From Sthenelais limicola (taxonomy: Eukaryota; Annelida; Polychaeta; Phyllodocida; Sigalionidae), in the NCBI GenBank assembly GCA_942159475.1, contig OW804094.1, forward strand, positions 57,470,966 to 57,534,965: a stretch of 64,000 nucleotides of DNA, in the 5' to 3' direction. The translations under genes and the position numbers were made by a program. Positions 36,650 through 46,870 of the stretch are shown piece after piece. Each line of letters opens with the position of its first letter. The first letter of the stretch is position 1. The notes under the pieces were generated by a model. The model made no database searches and was not told the DNA's origin. It saw only the letters and a program-made list of their open reading frames with translations.

Positions 36650-37172
36650 TAGTCTACAGGAGGAGGTACAGGAGGAGATTGGGTCATGTACAGGAGAAAG
36701 TATAGGAAGGGGTACAAAAGGGTGTACAGCTGGAGGTACAGAAAGCAGTGCAGAAGGATCCAAGGTACAGAAGGAGTTACAGCTGGGGGTGGCACTGGAG
36801 AAAATAGGAGCTTTACAGTCGGTGGTACTGGAGGAAAGTGGGTCATGTACAGGAGGAGGTACAGGAAGAGGTACTGCAGGGGTGTTTAGGTGGTAACTGG
36901 TGAAGGTTCTGGAATAGGTACTAGAGGAGGTACTGCATGGGGGAGGTATAGGAGGTACTGGAAGAGTCATAGGATGATGTATACTGGGTGAGGTACTTGA
37001 AGAATGCTGAAGGGGGTACAGAAGAAGGTACTGGAGGTGGTACAAGAGGCAGTACTAGAAAAAGCATATTGGATGGGGTACAGGTGGAGGTACTAGAGGG
37101 GGTACAGGAAGACGCACTGGAGGAGGTTCTGGAGGTGGTACTGGGGCGGCACTGGAAGGGTACTGGAGGAGG
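36650..37172 (+). repeat. Minisatellite, GGAGGTACTGGA-type, left arm
   Basis: Irregular 12-bp units (AGGAGGTACAGG, GGAGGTACTGG and variants) on the + strand, ending at the T-rich edge of an inserted LINE fragment at 37173. Confidence 0.85.
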
Positions 37173-37790
37173 TTTTTTTTAAAAAATATTTTATTGGCTG
37201 AAACAGTTTAACAATTATTATTTGTATAAAGAAAGACGCATGACTGACAAGATGCAGTTATATTTCGTGCGTTGCCATGACCAAGTAAATAAGATTCTAC
37301 AGAAAAATTATCATCGTTACATGTGCTATATCGTTCACATTCACATTAAAGAAAAATTCCAAATTATACAGTCTTACAAATAGATGTTATTATTCGTCAA
37401 GCTTTTTTCTATATTTCCATCTCATCTACACCTTAGACCCTTTGTATTAGATCATAGGAATCACCTACAGATTTTTCAAGGTTGTGTTCTATCATCGCCG
37501 CAATACAATCATAAAAACAGTCAGACATTTAAAAACAAAAAGAGCAAATTTCAAGTCAGCAATTCATTTCTAAACAAATTGTTAAGAGCTAGTTCGCAAC
37601 TCTCCTCTATCGTTTTCAAATTGTTGTCCATGTTATTCCAAAGTTTTCTCCCATTATACAGAATGCAGTTCTTGTACCTTTCTGACATTGGTCTGTTTAG
37701 ATTAAAGTGTTCATACCTATCTGATCTTAGACCAAGTCCTCTGTCTTGATCAGCCCTGTTGTCTTTTCTATTCTTATGGACTAATTGGTA
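37173..37790 (-). pseudogene. 5'-truncated LINE 3' end inserted in the minisatellite
   Basis: On the - strand, 37780-37551 encodes the last part of a LINE ORF2: LVHKNRKDNRADQDRGLGLR, DRYEHFNLN, LYNGRKLWNNMDNN, ending NLFRNELLT and a stop at 37551. The 3' UTR follows to an A-rich tail, seen as GGTTTTTTTTTAAAAAA at 37170 on the + strand. This C-terminal pattern is typical of CR1/L2-like reverse transcriptase proteins. Minisatellite continues on both sides, so the insertion is later than the array. Confidence 0.7.
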
Positions 37791-38440
37791 AGGGGTACTG
37801 GAGGATGCACTGGAGGGGGTACTTGAGGAAGTACTGTAAGGGGTACTGGAGGAGGTGTTGTAGGAGGTACTTGAGGAGGCACTGGAGGAGGTACTGGAGG
37901 AGGTATTGGAAGAGATACTGGAGGAAGTACTGGAGGAGATATTGGAGGGAGTACTGGAGGAGGTACTGGAGGAGGTACTGTAAGGGGTACTAGAGGAAGC
38001 ACTGGAGGGGGTACTGGAGGAGATATTGGAAAAGGTACTGGAGGAGGTACTGGAGGGGTACTGGAGGAGGTGTTGTAGGAGGTACTGGAGGGGGTACTGT
38101 AAGGGGTACTGGGAGGAAGCATTGTAGGGGTTACTGGAAGAGATACTGCAGGAGGTACGGGAGCAGGTACTGACTGGAGGAGTTATTGAGTACTGGAGGA
38201 GGCACTGGAGGAGGTACAGTATCCTATACCTCCTGCAGTACCTCCTCCTCCTGTACCCCCTCCAGGACCTCCTCCAGTACCTTGATCCTCCTGTAACCCC
38301 TCCTGTAGGTCCTCCTCAAGTACCTCCTCCACTAGTACCTCCTCAAGTATCTCCTCCCATACCCAGTATACCCAGTGCCTCTATTCTATTCAACACCCCC
38401 TCCCCTGACCCAGCGCAGGTACTGGAGGGGGTACAAGAGG
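37791..38440. repeat. Minisatellite with an orientation switch near 38217
   Basis: Units read GGAGGTACTGGA up to about 38215, then switch to the reverse complement (CCTCCTCCAGTACC) until about 38380. The switch point is a perfect site for a hairpin. Confidence 0.85.
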
Positions 38441-38934
38441 ACGCACTGGAGAGGAATACATGCAATGGTACTAATTAATTACTTTGATATATTCAGTCTA
38501 GGAGGTAAAAGATTAGGGTGGAGGGTACTTTTAAATATTTTATTTATTAATGTGATAATTGTTTTTTTCAACCATTGTATGTGAGGGAGAATTTCATCCC
38601 TAGATTATATTGTAATCGGGCGGACTCATATATACAGTATAGTATAGGACTTCAGGAGCTACCCCACCCCCCTACATACACACTCATAAATACAAACCTT
38701 TGCTATGTATCACTAATTAATTACAGGGTCTAGATATACCTCCCTACTACCTTTTTCTTCTTTTAACAACTCCAAATTTATACAATGAATTGTCTCTAAT
38801 GTTTACAGGTACAGTTTCCATGGTATTTTATCTCCTCCAGTACCTAATCATACATCTCCTCCAGTGTCTTACCTGGCTCTGGTCATGTCCCTTTTACATT
38901 TATGTCTTTCTTTGCCCTCCTCCTCCAATAATTT

Positions 38935-39130
38935 TCGGCCACAAATACATTTCATTTCTACTTAGCAGGAGATGCGAATAGAAACGAAGCCCTTCAGGGT
39001 GATTGCAGGTTTTAGCTGATATATATATATATATATGCGAAAAAGATACGAAGCTGATTTTCTTATGCACACCAAAACACACTTACGATGAAGATAGTAC
39101 GATATGGCAGCGAACGGCCATCGATACTTC
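38935..39130 (-). repeat. Dispersed repeat M, inverted copy
   Basis: The reverse complement of GCAGGTTTTAGCTGATAT.. (AAACCTGCAATCACCCTGAA and GGGCTTCGTTTCTA) matches the right half of the copies at 40038 and 42829. An inner stretch (CGCAGGAGATGCG region) is flipped relative to those copies. Confidence 0.65.
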
Positions 39131-40037
39131 TACAACGGGTCCATAGTCTGAACCTGATGAAGGGCACAGAATATAATCCGAAAGCTAGTGAATAAACAAA
39201 CCAAACCTATAAAATAGGGTTTCATTTCCTACTTATCATCACCAAACTTCTACTACTGGGATTCTCGATATAAAACGATACTTACCTACCTCGATATAGT
39301 TATGTGAATCATTCATGCTTCATATTTCCCGGATTTCAAATGCCTGACAGAAACCCGGCCAATCTCATTGTTGGCGGCCAATCTCATTGTTGGCCTGATT
39401 AACATTGATGAGCAATCTCGGAATTGACAGGGCCGTGAATGTCCTTGAACGACCTATAATGTGTATTTTGTTCCTAAATACACAAACTATAACGTGTATT
39501 TTGCTCCTAAATACACATTATAATTACAAATTATATGGGTACAAAATTCTTTGGATCAGGTTGATATTGGAGAACACAAAAATCTGCTTACTTTCTATTG
39601 GACACATTTTTGATAGAGGATAAGACGACCAGGGAAGATGAATAAAAATATGTCTATACATTATCTAACCTGCTTCTTACAGAGGGATATTTTATGTAAT
39701 CACCATTGCCAGATGTGCTTCATGCAGTCAACAATGTAATTAGCTAGATATTTACTTAAAGGCAAAATATGCCATAACATTATATCAGGGCACCCACCTT
39801 GCTGTTGTGTGTTCATTCTATTGGTGCGAATGAATCGACCGTAACGCGATATATACATATATTATGCGTGAAGCAATTTAAACCTGGATTTGGGGTGGGG
39901 TGGGGGGGGGGGGCTAATTCATCTGACAAAAACCCCAATGTGATCCCATCACTCATTCATTACTGTACGTCATCATGACCGGTATGTTTTCGTCAGGATG
40001 GGAGATGAAATGTTTTCGTTCACTTTAAGAGACGCCA

Positions 40038-40315
40038 CAATGGGCCTGTTGTATAAATTGCGATAGCCGTTCGTAAATGCTTCGTAGTGCATTGCAAGTC
40101 CAATCTGCTTGTATAAGCTCAAGAAATCGTATGTCCTTCACAGCCATATCGTACCTATCTTCATCGTGTTTTGGCTTGCATAAGAAAATTGGATTTTTAT
40201 CTTTTTTCGCAAATATCAGTTAAAACCTGCGATCACCCTGAAGGGCTTCGTTTCTACTTCGCAGGAGATGCGAGGTAGAAATTAAATGTAATTTATGGGT
40301 CAAAAGTATATTATA
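40038..40315 (+). repeat. Dispersed repeat M, copy 2
   Basis: Runs from AATGGGCCTGTTGTATAAAT through CAAGAAATCGTATGTCCTTC, AAAACCTGCGATCACCCTGA and GCTTCGTTTCTACTTCGCAG to TTATGGGTCAAAAGTAT. About 90% like the copy at 42829 by eye. The end motif GGGCCTGTTGTATAA also appears inverted at 46325, suggesting a MITE terminus. Confidence 0.75.
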
Positions 40316-40729
40316 TGGGTCAGATTTTCAGAAAATATACAATTGGCAGCTCTACACATTTAGTAAATTCTGCTAAATTGCGCTGAAAAATGATGAATAC
40401 CGGGTATATCTGAATATATTTGGTATCACATTGATTTAAGTATCTGTTTTGTTATGGTAAACTGCATTTTGAGGCTCATTTCCGTCTTAAATGTGGGTTA
40501 TTTGAGAGGATTGGTGAAGGAGAATTGTACATTTTCTGAAAATCTGGCCCATATATGACGTATCCATGGTATGCAGGGGGGGGGGGGGCGTCATTATGTT
40601 AGAATATCGATATAAATATATATATATATAATCATACAATTCTATACCTATCAAGAGACTGTTTTGGTCAGTAGTTGAGCGATTGTTCCTGGGATTGTTT
40701 TCATATATTTAAGCAGGGTCATTTACCAG

Positions 40730-41570
40730 ACAAGGCACCAGAGGAGGTATCGGAGGAGGTAGTGGAATAGGAGATGCTGGAGGAGGAGGTATCAGAGGAG
40801 GTAGTGGAGTAGGAGATAGTGGAGGAGGAGGTCCTGGAGGAGGTATAGGAGGTGGTACTGAATGAGGTACTGGAGGAGGCACTAGAGGGGGACAGGAAGA
40901 GGCACTAGAGGGGTACTGGACGGGGCACCGGGAGTACCCCTCCTCCAGTACCCTTTCAGCACCTCCGCCAGTACCCCATCCAGTGCCTCCTCCAGTACCT
41001 CCTCCAGTACCCCCTCCAGTACCTCCTCCAGTACCTCCTCCAGTACCCATTACAGTACCTCCTCCAGTACACGTTACAGTACCTCCTCCAGTACCCCTTA
41101 CAGTACCTCCTCCAGTACCCCCTCCAGTGCCTCCTCCAGTACCTCCTCCAGTACCCCCTCCAGTACCTCCTCCAGTACCTCCTCCGGTACCCCTTACAGT
41201 ACCTCCTCCAGTACCTCCTCCAGTACACCTTACAGTACCTCCTCCAGTATCCCCTCCAGTACCTCCTCCAGTACCTCCTCCAGTACACCTTACAGTACCT
41301 CCTCCAGTATCCCCTCCAGTACCTCCTCCAGTACCTCCTCCAGTACACCTTACAGTACCTCCTCCAGTACATCTTACAGTACCTCCTCCAGTACCTCCTC
41401 CAGTATCCCTTACAGTACCTCCTCCAGTACCTCCTCCAGTACACCTTACAGTACCTCCTCCAGTGCTCCTCACAGTACCTCCTCCAGTACACCTTACAGT
41501 ATCCCTGCCATCGTCTCCTCCAGTACCTCTTACAGTATCTTCTCCGTGACCCCCTCCAGTACCTCCTCAA
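40730..41570. repeat. Minisatellite (CCTCCAGTACCT)n with inverted start
   Basis: 40736-40925 reads GGAGGAGGTA-type units; from about 40930 it switches to the opposite strand (CCTCCTCCAGTACC) and continues for 600 bp with variants CACCTTACAGTACCTCCTCC. The long frames on both strands are repeat translations, not genes. Confidence 0.85.
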
Positions 41571-42339
41571 TTAACGCCTCAAATTGCCGCAATAAATTCC
41601 TGGTTTATGTTACCTTATGAAATATAAACATGTTACTAATTAAGCTTATTAAATATGATAAAAAAACTAATGATAATTACTGGTGATAAAATGGTTACAC
41701 TGTGGCATCATTATTACATAACATGATCTAACATATGACTGTACACATACACACATACATACATATAAATACATAAATTTATATGGTTTATGTAAGCGAC
41801 CCCCTGTGGTCAAATACTTTTGGTTATGTATATGTAATACATATGATTAGATATGGGCATGCATGCCCAATGAACATGTATGTCACATGTTATCTAGTAT
41901 AAATAATGATGTTTATGAATAAAATATCCAGAGTCTAAATAGGACCAAATCTCTGCTCATTTATTATTATTAGCTCTAGCCTATACCAAAGGCTAGGAGC
42001 CCCGCTGCTATTCATAATTCTTCTCCAGCAATACCTAGCTCTACCTTCACTTAAGATCTGGAGAATACTAGTTGTATCAAATGGTAGAAAACCTAAATCT
42101 TAAACCTGGATAGACATACTCTTCGTAACGTTATTCCTTAAGATCTGGAGAATAGTAGTTGTATCAGGACCTTGCTTACTGCAAGGTAAAGCCACTCGCA
42201 CAAAGAGCATTGGTAAAAGCCTTGCTTATTCACGGCGGCTGGACCCGGCTGGGTGCTAAAAATAGCATATAATCATACGATAATGTGATGTTGAAATACA
42301 AAAATAGGTGTCGCCGGTGGTCTCTTTACCAAGATGCGA
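41571..42339. other. No gene recognised
   Basis: AT-rich spacer between the central minisatellite and the next repeats. It contains two similar stretches with CTTAAGATCTGGAGAATA (near 42050 and 42138). Confidence 0.4.
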
Positions 42340-42700
42340 GAAACTTGTGAAAAAGTATGATGAAGATACGAATCTCCTGCGACGAAGCTTATACAAGTGG
42401 TGTATCGTATGTCTCTCGCAGTTCGCAAGGCCATCATTTCTCCCATAGATGCGAGTGCCTGCTTATGCTCCGTCTACACAGGGGCGAATTAAAAAACTGC
42501 TGCGAATCTGGCACTTGCGATCATTCGCATGTGAAATCGTAGAAATCCTGTGCGAATCGGCGGGGATCTTGTGCGATTTCAGAGATAATGCTCTGCGATT
42601 TGATTTTTTAATCCCTACACAAGTGCGATTTCAGTTGCAAACTCATGTGAAATCGCAGGTCTAGATTCGCAGCAGATGTGCGATTTGGATCACTTCAAAT
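42340..42700. repeat. GCGATT-rich dispersed repeat (MITE-like)
   Basis: Contains GATACGAATCTCCTGCGACG and CTTATACAAGTGGTG, shared with 46190-46345, then a GGGGCGAATT end followed by many TGCGATT/AATCGCA elements that also fill 46440-46830. The two places look like the same family in rearranged order. No coding. Confidence 0.6.
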
Positions 42701-42828
42701 TATAAGAGAATGGAGGGAGAGAAGACTGAAAATATTTTTTGAAGTGTACTTGCGACGATTTAAAAAAAATGTAGAAAAAATCAAGTTATATATATATAAT
42801 AACAAAATCTTAACAGACTTGAGACAAT

Positions 42829-43105
42829 GGGCCTGTTGTATAAATTGCGACGGCCGTTCGCAAATGCTTCGTAGTGCGTTGTAAGTCCAATCTGCTTGTT
42901 TAACCTCAAGAAATCGTATGTCCTTCGCAGCCAAATCGTACTATCTTCATCGTAAGTCTGTTTTGGCTTGCATAAAAAAATCCGCTTCATATCTTTTTCG
43001 TAAATATCGGCTAAAACCTGCGAGCACCCTGAACGGCTTCGTTTCTACTTCGCAGGAGATGCAAAGTAGAAATGAAGTGTAATTTATGGGTCAAAAGTAT
43101 AAAAC
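42829..43105 (+). repeat. Dispersed repeat M, copy 3
   Basis: Starts CAATGGGCCTGTTGTATAAA and matches 40038-40315 along its length up to TTATGGGTCAAAAGTATA, with scattered substitutions. Confidence 0.75.
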
Positions 43106-43629
43106 ACCACTGAATATTTACAATTTCAATCTCTCCTCTCCGTCCGTCCCTTCCTTCCTCTGTCTCTCCTATTCCCCTCCCCCTGTTTTTTTTTACACAA
43201 ACTTTATTCAGGAAAAAAAAATAGGACATGGCATATGCCAGTGTCAAAAAAAATTCTTTTTTTTTTACGGTTAGGGATATCTCTGTATTCCACCGCATCC
43301 TGAATTTATTGCACTTACATTTGAATACTAGTCATGGTTATAAATTAATGATATTTGACATACTCTTTTGCAATTATGTGTTACACAGTATTAATGGTAT
43401 AATGAGATGAAATGAAGTTGATATTTAATAGTTATATAAAAATGAGATTGCATGTAATGGAGTACGGTTACAGATTGTTCAAAGGTAAATCCGAATCTGT
43501 TGTGTACATTGAAGTCTTGTTTGCACGATAGTGATACACTTGTGCTTCTATTGTCGTAGTCATCTACTAACTTTAACATAACAACGCCTCTTTCTCTTCC
43601 TCCTTCTTTCTCCATCTTGAGCTCTGCCA

Positions 43630-44010
43630 CTCTCCTCCCCCCCCCCCCCTCTCTCTCTCTCTGCCCCTCACTCTGCCTTTCTCTCTCTGCCCTCTGCGTC
43701 CCATCCCCTCCCCTGTGTCTATGATCCATCTCTCTCTCTCCCTCACTATTTCTCCCCCCTACTCTTTCTCCCCATTCCCACTCTTCCGCCTCTGTCATTC
43801 TTCCTCTTCCCCCTCCCTCTCTCTCCTCTCCCCCTATGATCTCTCCCTGCCTCACTCTCTCCCTTCCCTCTCTCTGCCTCCCTCTTATTCTCTCCCCCTG
43901 TCTATCTCCCTCCCCCTCCTCTCCCCTTCCCCCACTCTCCCCCACCCACTCTCTCTGCCATCTATCTCTGTAACTTGCTCTCTCACCCCTCTCTCCTCTG
44001 TCTCGATCCC
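43630..44010 (+). repeat. Polypyrimidine (CT/CCT) tract
   Basis: Nearly pure pyrimidine on the + strand (CTCTCTCTCCCTC and C runs) for about 380 bases. Apparent Ser/Leu/Pro-rich or Glu/Arg/Gly-rich frames on either strand are low-complexity artefacts. Confidence 0.85.
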
Positions 44011-44014
44011 ACCA

Positions 44015-45073
44015 TCCCCAGGATGTACAGGAGGGTGTACAGGGGTATGTACAGGAGGAGGTATAGGGAAACATACAGGAGGAAGTACAGGGGGTCATAG
44101 AAGGGGATGTACCAGGGGACGTAGAGGAGGAGGTACAGGGGTATTAGAGGTGGATACATGTACAGGGGTATTACAGGAGGAGGTACAGGAGGAGGTACAG
44201 GGGTATGTACAGGAGGAGGTACAGCGGTATGTACAGGAGGAAGTACAGGAGGAAGTACAGGGGTATGTACAGGGGTATTACAGGAAGAGGTACAGGGGTA
44301 TGTACAGGAGGAGGTTCAGGGGTATGTACAGGAAGACGTACAGGGATATATATATATATATGCACAGGAGGATGTACAGGCTGAAGGTACAGGAGTATGT
44401 TCAGGAGGAGGTACAGGGGGATGAACAGGAGGATGAATTAATTAATAGAGGCAAAAAGGTGTGTATAACAACTTCCTCCAGTAACCTCCTCCAGTTACTT
44501 CCCCCAGTAATCTCCTCCAGTTAGCCCCTATAGCCTTCTTCAGGAACTTTTTCCATACCCCACCCCATACCCCTTTCCCAGTACCCCCTCCAGTAACTTC
44601 CTCCAGTAACCTCCTCAGGTATCTTCCTCCAGTAACCTCCTCCAGTAACCTCCTCCATTAACCCTTATAACCTTTTCCATTGACTCCTCCAGTAACCTCC
44701 TCCAGTAACCTCCCATACCCCTTTCCAGTACCTCCTCCAGTAACTTCCTCCAGTAACCTCCCCAGGTAACTTCCTCCAGTAACCCCCTATACCCCTTTCC
44801 AGTAACCTCCTCATGTAACTTCCTCCAGTAACCTCCTCCAGTAACCCCCTATACCCCTTCCAGTAACCTCCTCATGTAACTTCCTCCAGTAACCTCCTCC
44901 AGTAACCCCCTATACCCCTTCCAATAACCTCCTCCGGTAACTTCCTCCAGTAACCTCCTCCAGTAACCCCCTATACCCCTTTCCAGTAACCTCCTCAGGT
45001 AACTTCCTCCAATAACCCCCCCCCCCCAGTAACCTCCTCCAGTAACCCCCAATACCCCTTTCCAGTACCCCTT
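44015..45073. repeat. Minisatellite, right arm, with orientation switch near 44470
   Basis: 44025-44440 reads GTACAGGAGGAGGTACAGGG; from 44470 the other strand dominates (CCTCCAGTAACCTCCTCCAG and CCCCTATACCCCTTTCCAGT, a longer unit of about 60 bp). The array continues after the MITE at 45336-45745. Confidence 0.85.
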
Positions 45074-45335
45074 AGGGCTCTTGAGGGGTAAATTCGACAA
45101 ATCGACATGGCCTATTCTTAGGATCGACAATCGACATGGGCATCAAGTGACAAACGACAAAAACACTTTCTTAGCCTGACAAATCGACAAAGACCTTATT
45201 AGTCCTTACCGACAAAAAACGGTCATTTTTACGGAAATTAAGTGACAAACGACAAAAGAATTGTCTTAATGACAAGTGACAATTGTTGTTTCTTGGTAGC
45301 GACAAGAAAAATTAGACACCCCCCTCAGGAGCCCT
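45074..45335. mobile_element. MITE with terminal inverted repeats and 6-bp target duplication
   Basis: Ends are AGGGCTCTTGAGGGG at 45074 and CCCCTCAGGAGCCCT ending at 45335. CCCCTT flanks both sides (45068-45073 and 45336-45341), and removing the element restores the surrounding array text. The interior is non-coding and repeats TGACAAACGACAAAA-like words (near 45150, 45243). 262 bp. The superfamily is not known from the sequence. Confidence 0.85.
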
Positions 45336-46179
45336 CCCCTTCCAGTAACTTCCTCCAGTAACCTCCTCAGGTATTTTCCTCTAGTAACCTCCTCAGGTGA
45401 CCTCCTCCAGCCACTTCCTCCAGTGACCTCCTATATCCCTTTCCAGTACCTCCTCTGGTAACCCACCATACCCCTTTCCAGTAACTCCTCCAGTAAACTC
45501 TCCAGTAACCTCCTCCTGTACCCACCTATACCCCTCTCCAGTAACTCCTCCAATACCTCCTTCAGTAACTTCCTATACCCCTCTCCAGTAACTGCTGTCC
45601 CCCCACCTGTAACTCCTCCTGTACCTCATAATGTACTGCCTCCTGTACCCCTCCCCCCCCCCCCTGCATATATAACCCTACATTCTCCTGTATCTCCTAG
45701 TTTTTGCACCACCTCCTGTACCTCCTTCTGTATTTCCTCCTGTATCTCCTGTTGTATTCTCTTTGACTAATTACCCTATCACTTCTACAGGAATTATTCT
45801 TTACACATCAATGCAGCAACCCTATTACAAAATCCAGAACCCTATATTTACATCATGTCATTAAGAACTAATCAAGAGAGAGGGAGGGAAAGTGAGAGAC
45901 AGAGGCTGGTAAAAGACAGTGTGTGTACATGTATGCTCCTGTCCCATGGCCGGCAGTCCCGCCCCCTCCCCCACGCCCCCCTCCATTGCCGTCCTCTCTA
46001 TGGCAACCTCCGTCACACCTCCCAATTGCCAGAACATTGTTGTACATTAGAGGGGAATCCCCGCAGCTATGACGTCATTGACGCTATTTTCACTTACAAC
46101 CCGTTACAAATATGTATTGTGGAAATAGAAAAACAGATGCCGCCTCTAGTTACTTCAGCTAGCTGCGAAATAATTGTGA

Positions 46180-46870
46180 AATAATGTGACGAAGATACGA
46201 ATCTCCTGCGATGAAGCTTATACAAGTGGTGCATTGTATGTCTGTCGCACTTCGTACGTCCGTCGTTTCTCACACAGATGCGAGTGCTTGCGAAACACTT
46301 ACAACTGGGATACGATGAGTTTCTTATACAACAGGCCCATTATGTCTGGGCATATTCTGTGAAAAAATTGTTTTGATCCATCTATTATTCGTGATAATAC
46401 ATCTATTCAAACATACCTCCAATCACCTGCGAATTTCGGATATTTCCGAAATTCGCATGACCTCCTGCGATTAGTCGTGGACAGTAACACAGGTCTGTGA
46501 ACTGTCGTGGCTAGCCCTACACATATGCGAATGCTTGTATAAGTATGTGCGATTCCATTTAAAATCGCATCAACTGAGATTTTTCACATGCGATTTGGAT
46601 TATTTCACCTGCGATCTGGCATATCTGAAATCGCACATGAATTCGCATGTGTGGGGGGGCAATTTTTGCCTCTACGATTAGTCGTAGGATTCTGCAAGTG
46701 GTCGCAGCTGTCCCTACATAGGGGCGATTTAGATTTAAAAATCAATGCGATTTTGTGTGAAGTCGCACGAGTTGCCACAGGGCCCAATTCGCACCCCAAT
46801 TTGCCCCTATGTAGACGGGGCATTAGCACTTACAACTGTGATACGATGAGTTTATTATACAATGGGTCCA
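46180..46870. repeat. Dispersed MITE-like repeats (M end and GCGATT family)
   Basis: 46190-46345 repeats the 42360 segment (GATACGAATCTCCTGCGATG) and ends TTATACAACAGGCCCATTAT, the inverse of the M terminus. 46440-46830 has a palindrome (GCGAATTTCGGATATTTCCGAAATTCGC core) and ends CCCCTATGTAGACGGGG, matching inverted CTACATAGGGGCGATTT near 46714. Confidence 0.6.

Larger units (their letters stand above)
36591..45837. mobile_element. 9.2-kb fold-back element of GGAGGTACT minisatellites with nested insertions
   Basis: The ends are inverted over about 65 bp: TGGATTTTATAATAGGGTTG at 36591 and CAACCCTATTACAAAATCCA ending at about 45837, continuing inward through TGTGTAAAGAATAATT and GTGATAGGGTA. 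Both arms then consist of 12-bp minisatellite (GGAGGTACTGGA-like) in opposite directions. Inside lie a LINE 3' fragment, a MITE with clean target duplication (45074-45335), another minisatellite block (40730-41570), a pyrimidine tract and copies of a small dispersed repeat. No transposase is encoded; the long open frames (Pro-rich, Gly/Thr-rich) are repeat translations. A target duplication was not recognised. Confidence 0.65.

Noticed and set aside
37781..38122. Proline-rich frame resembling a structural protein
   Set aside because: Minisatellite translation (PPVPPPV), part of the fold-back arm.
39154..39184. Second hammerhead-like string CTGATGA...CCGAAAGC
   Set aside because: Stem II would be only two or three base pairs with a long loop and GAAAG lacks the usual following C; too weak alone. 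It may be Penelope-like 3' sequence.
40709..41570. Frames of 188-254 codons rich in Pro/Val or Gly/Thr
   Set aside because: Translations of the 12-bp CCTCCAGTACCT minisatellite, open on several frames at once.
43391..44524. Frames of 235 and 269 codons (Glu/Arg/Gly-rich and Ser/Leu/Pro-rich)
   Set aside because: They read the polypyrimidine tract and minisatellite on opposite strands; low complexity only.
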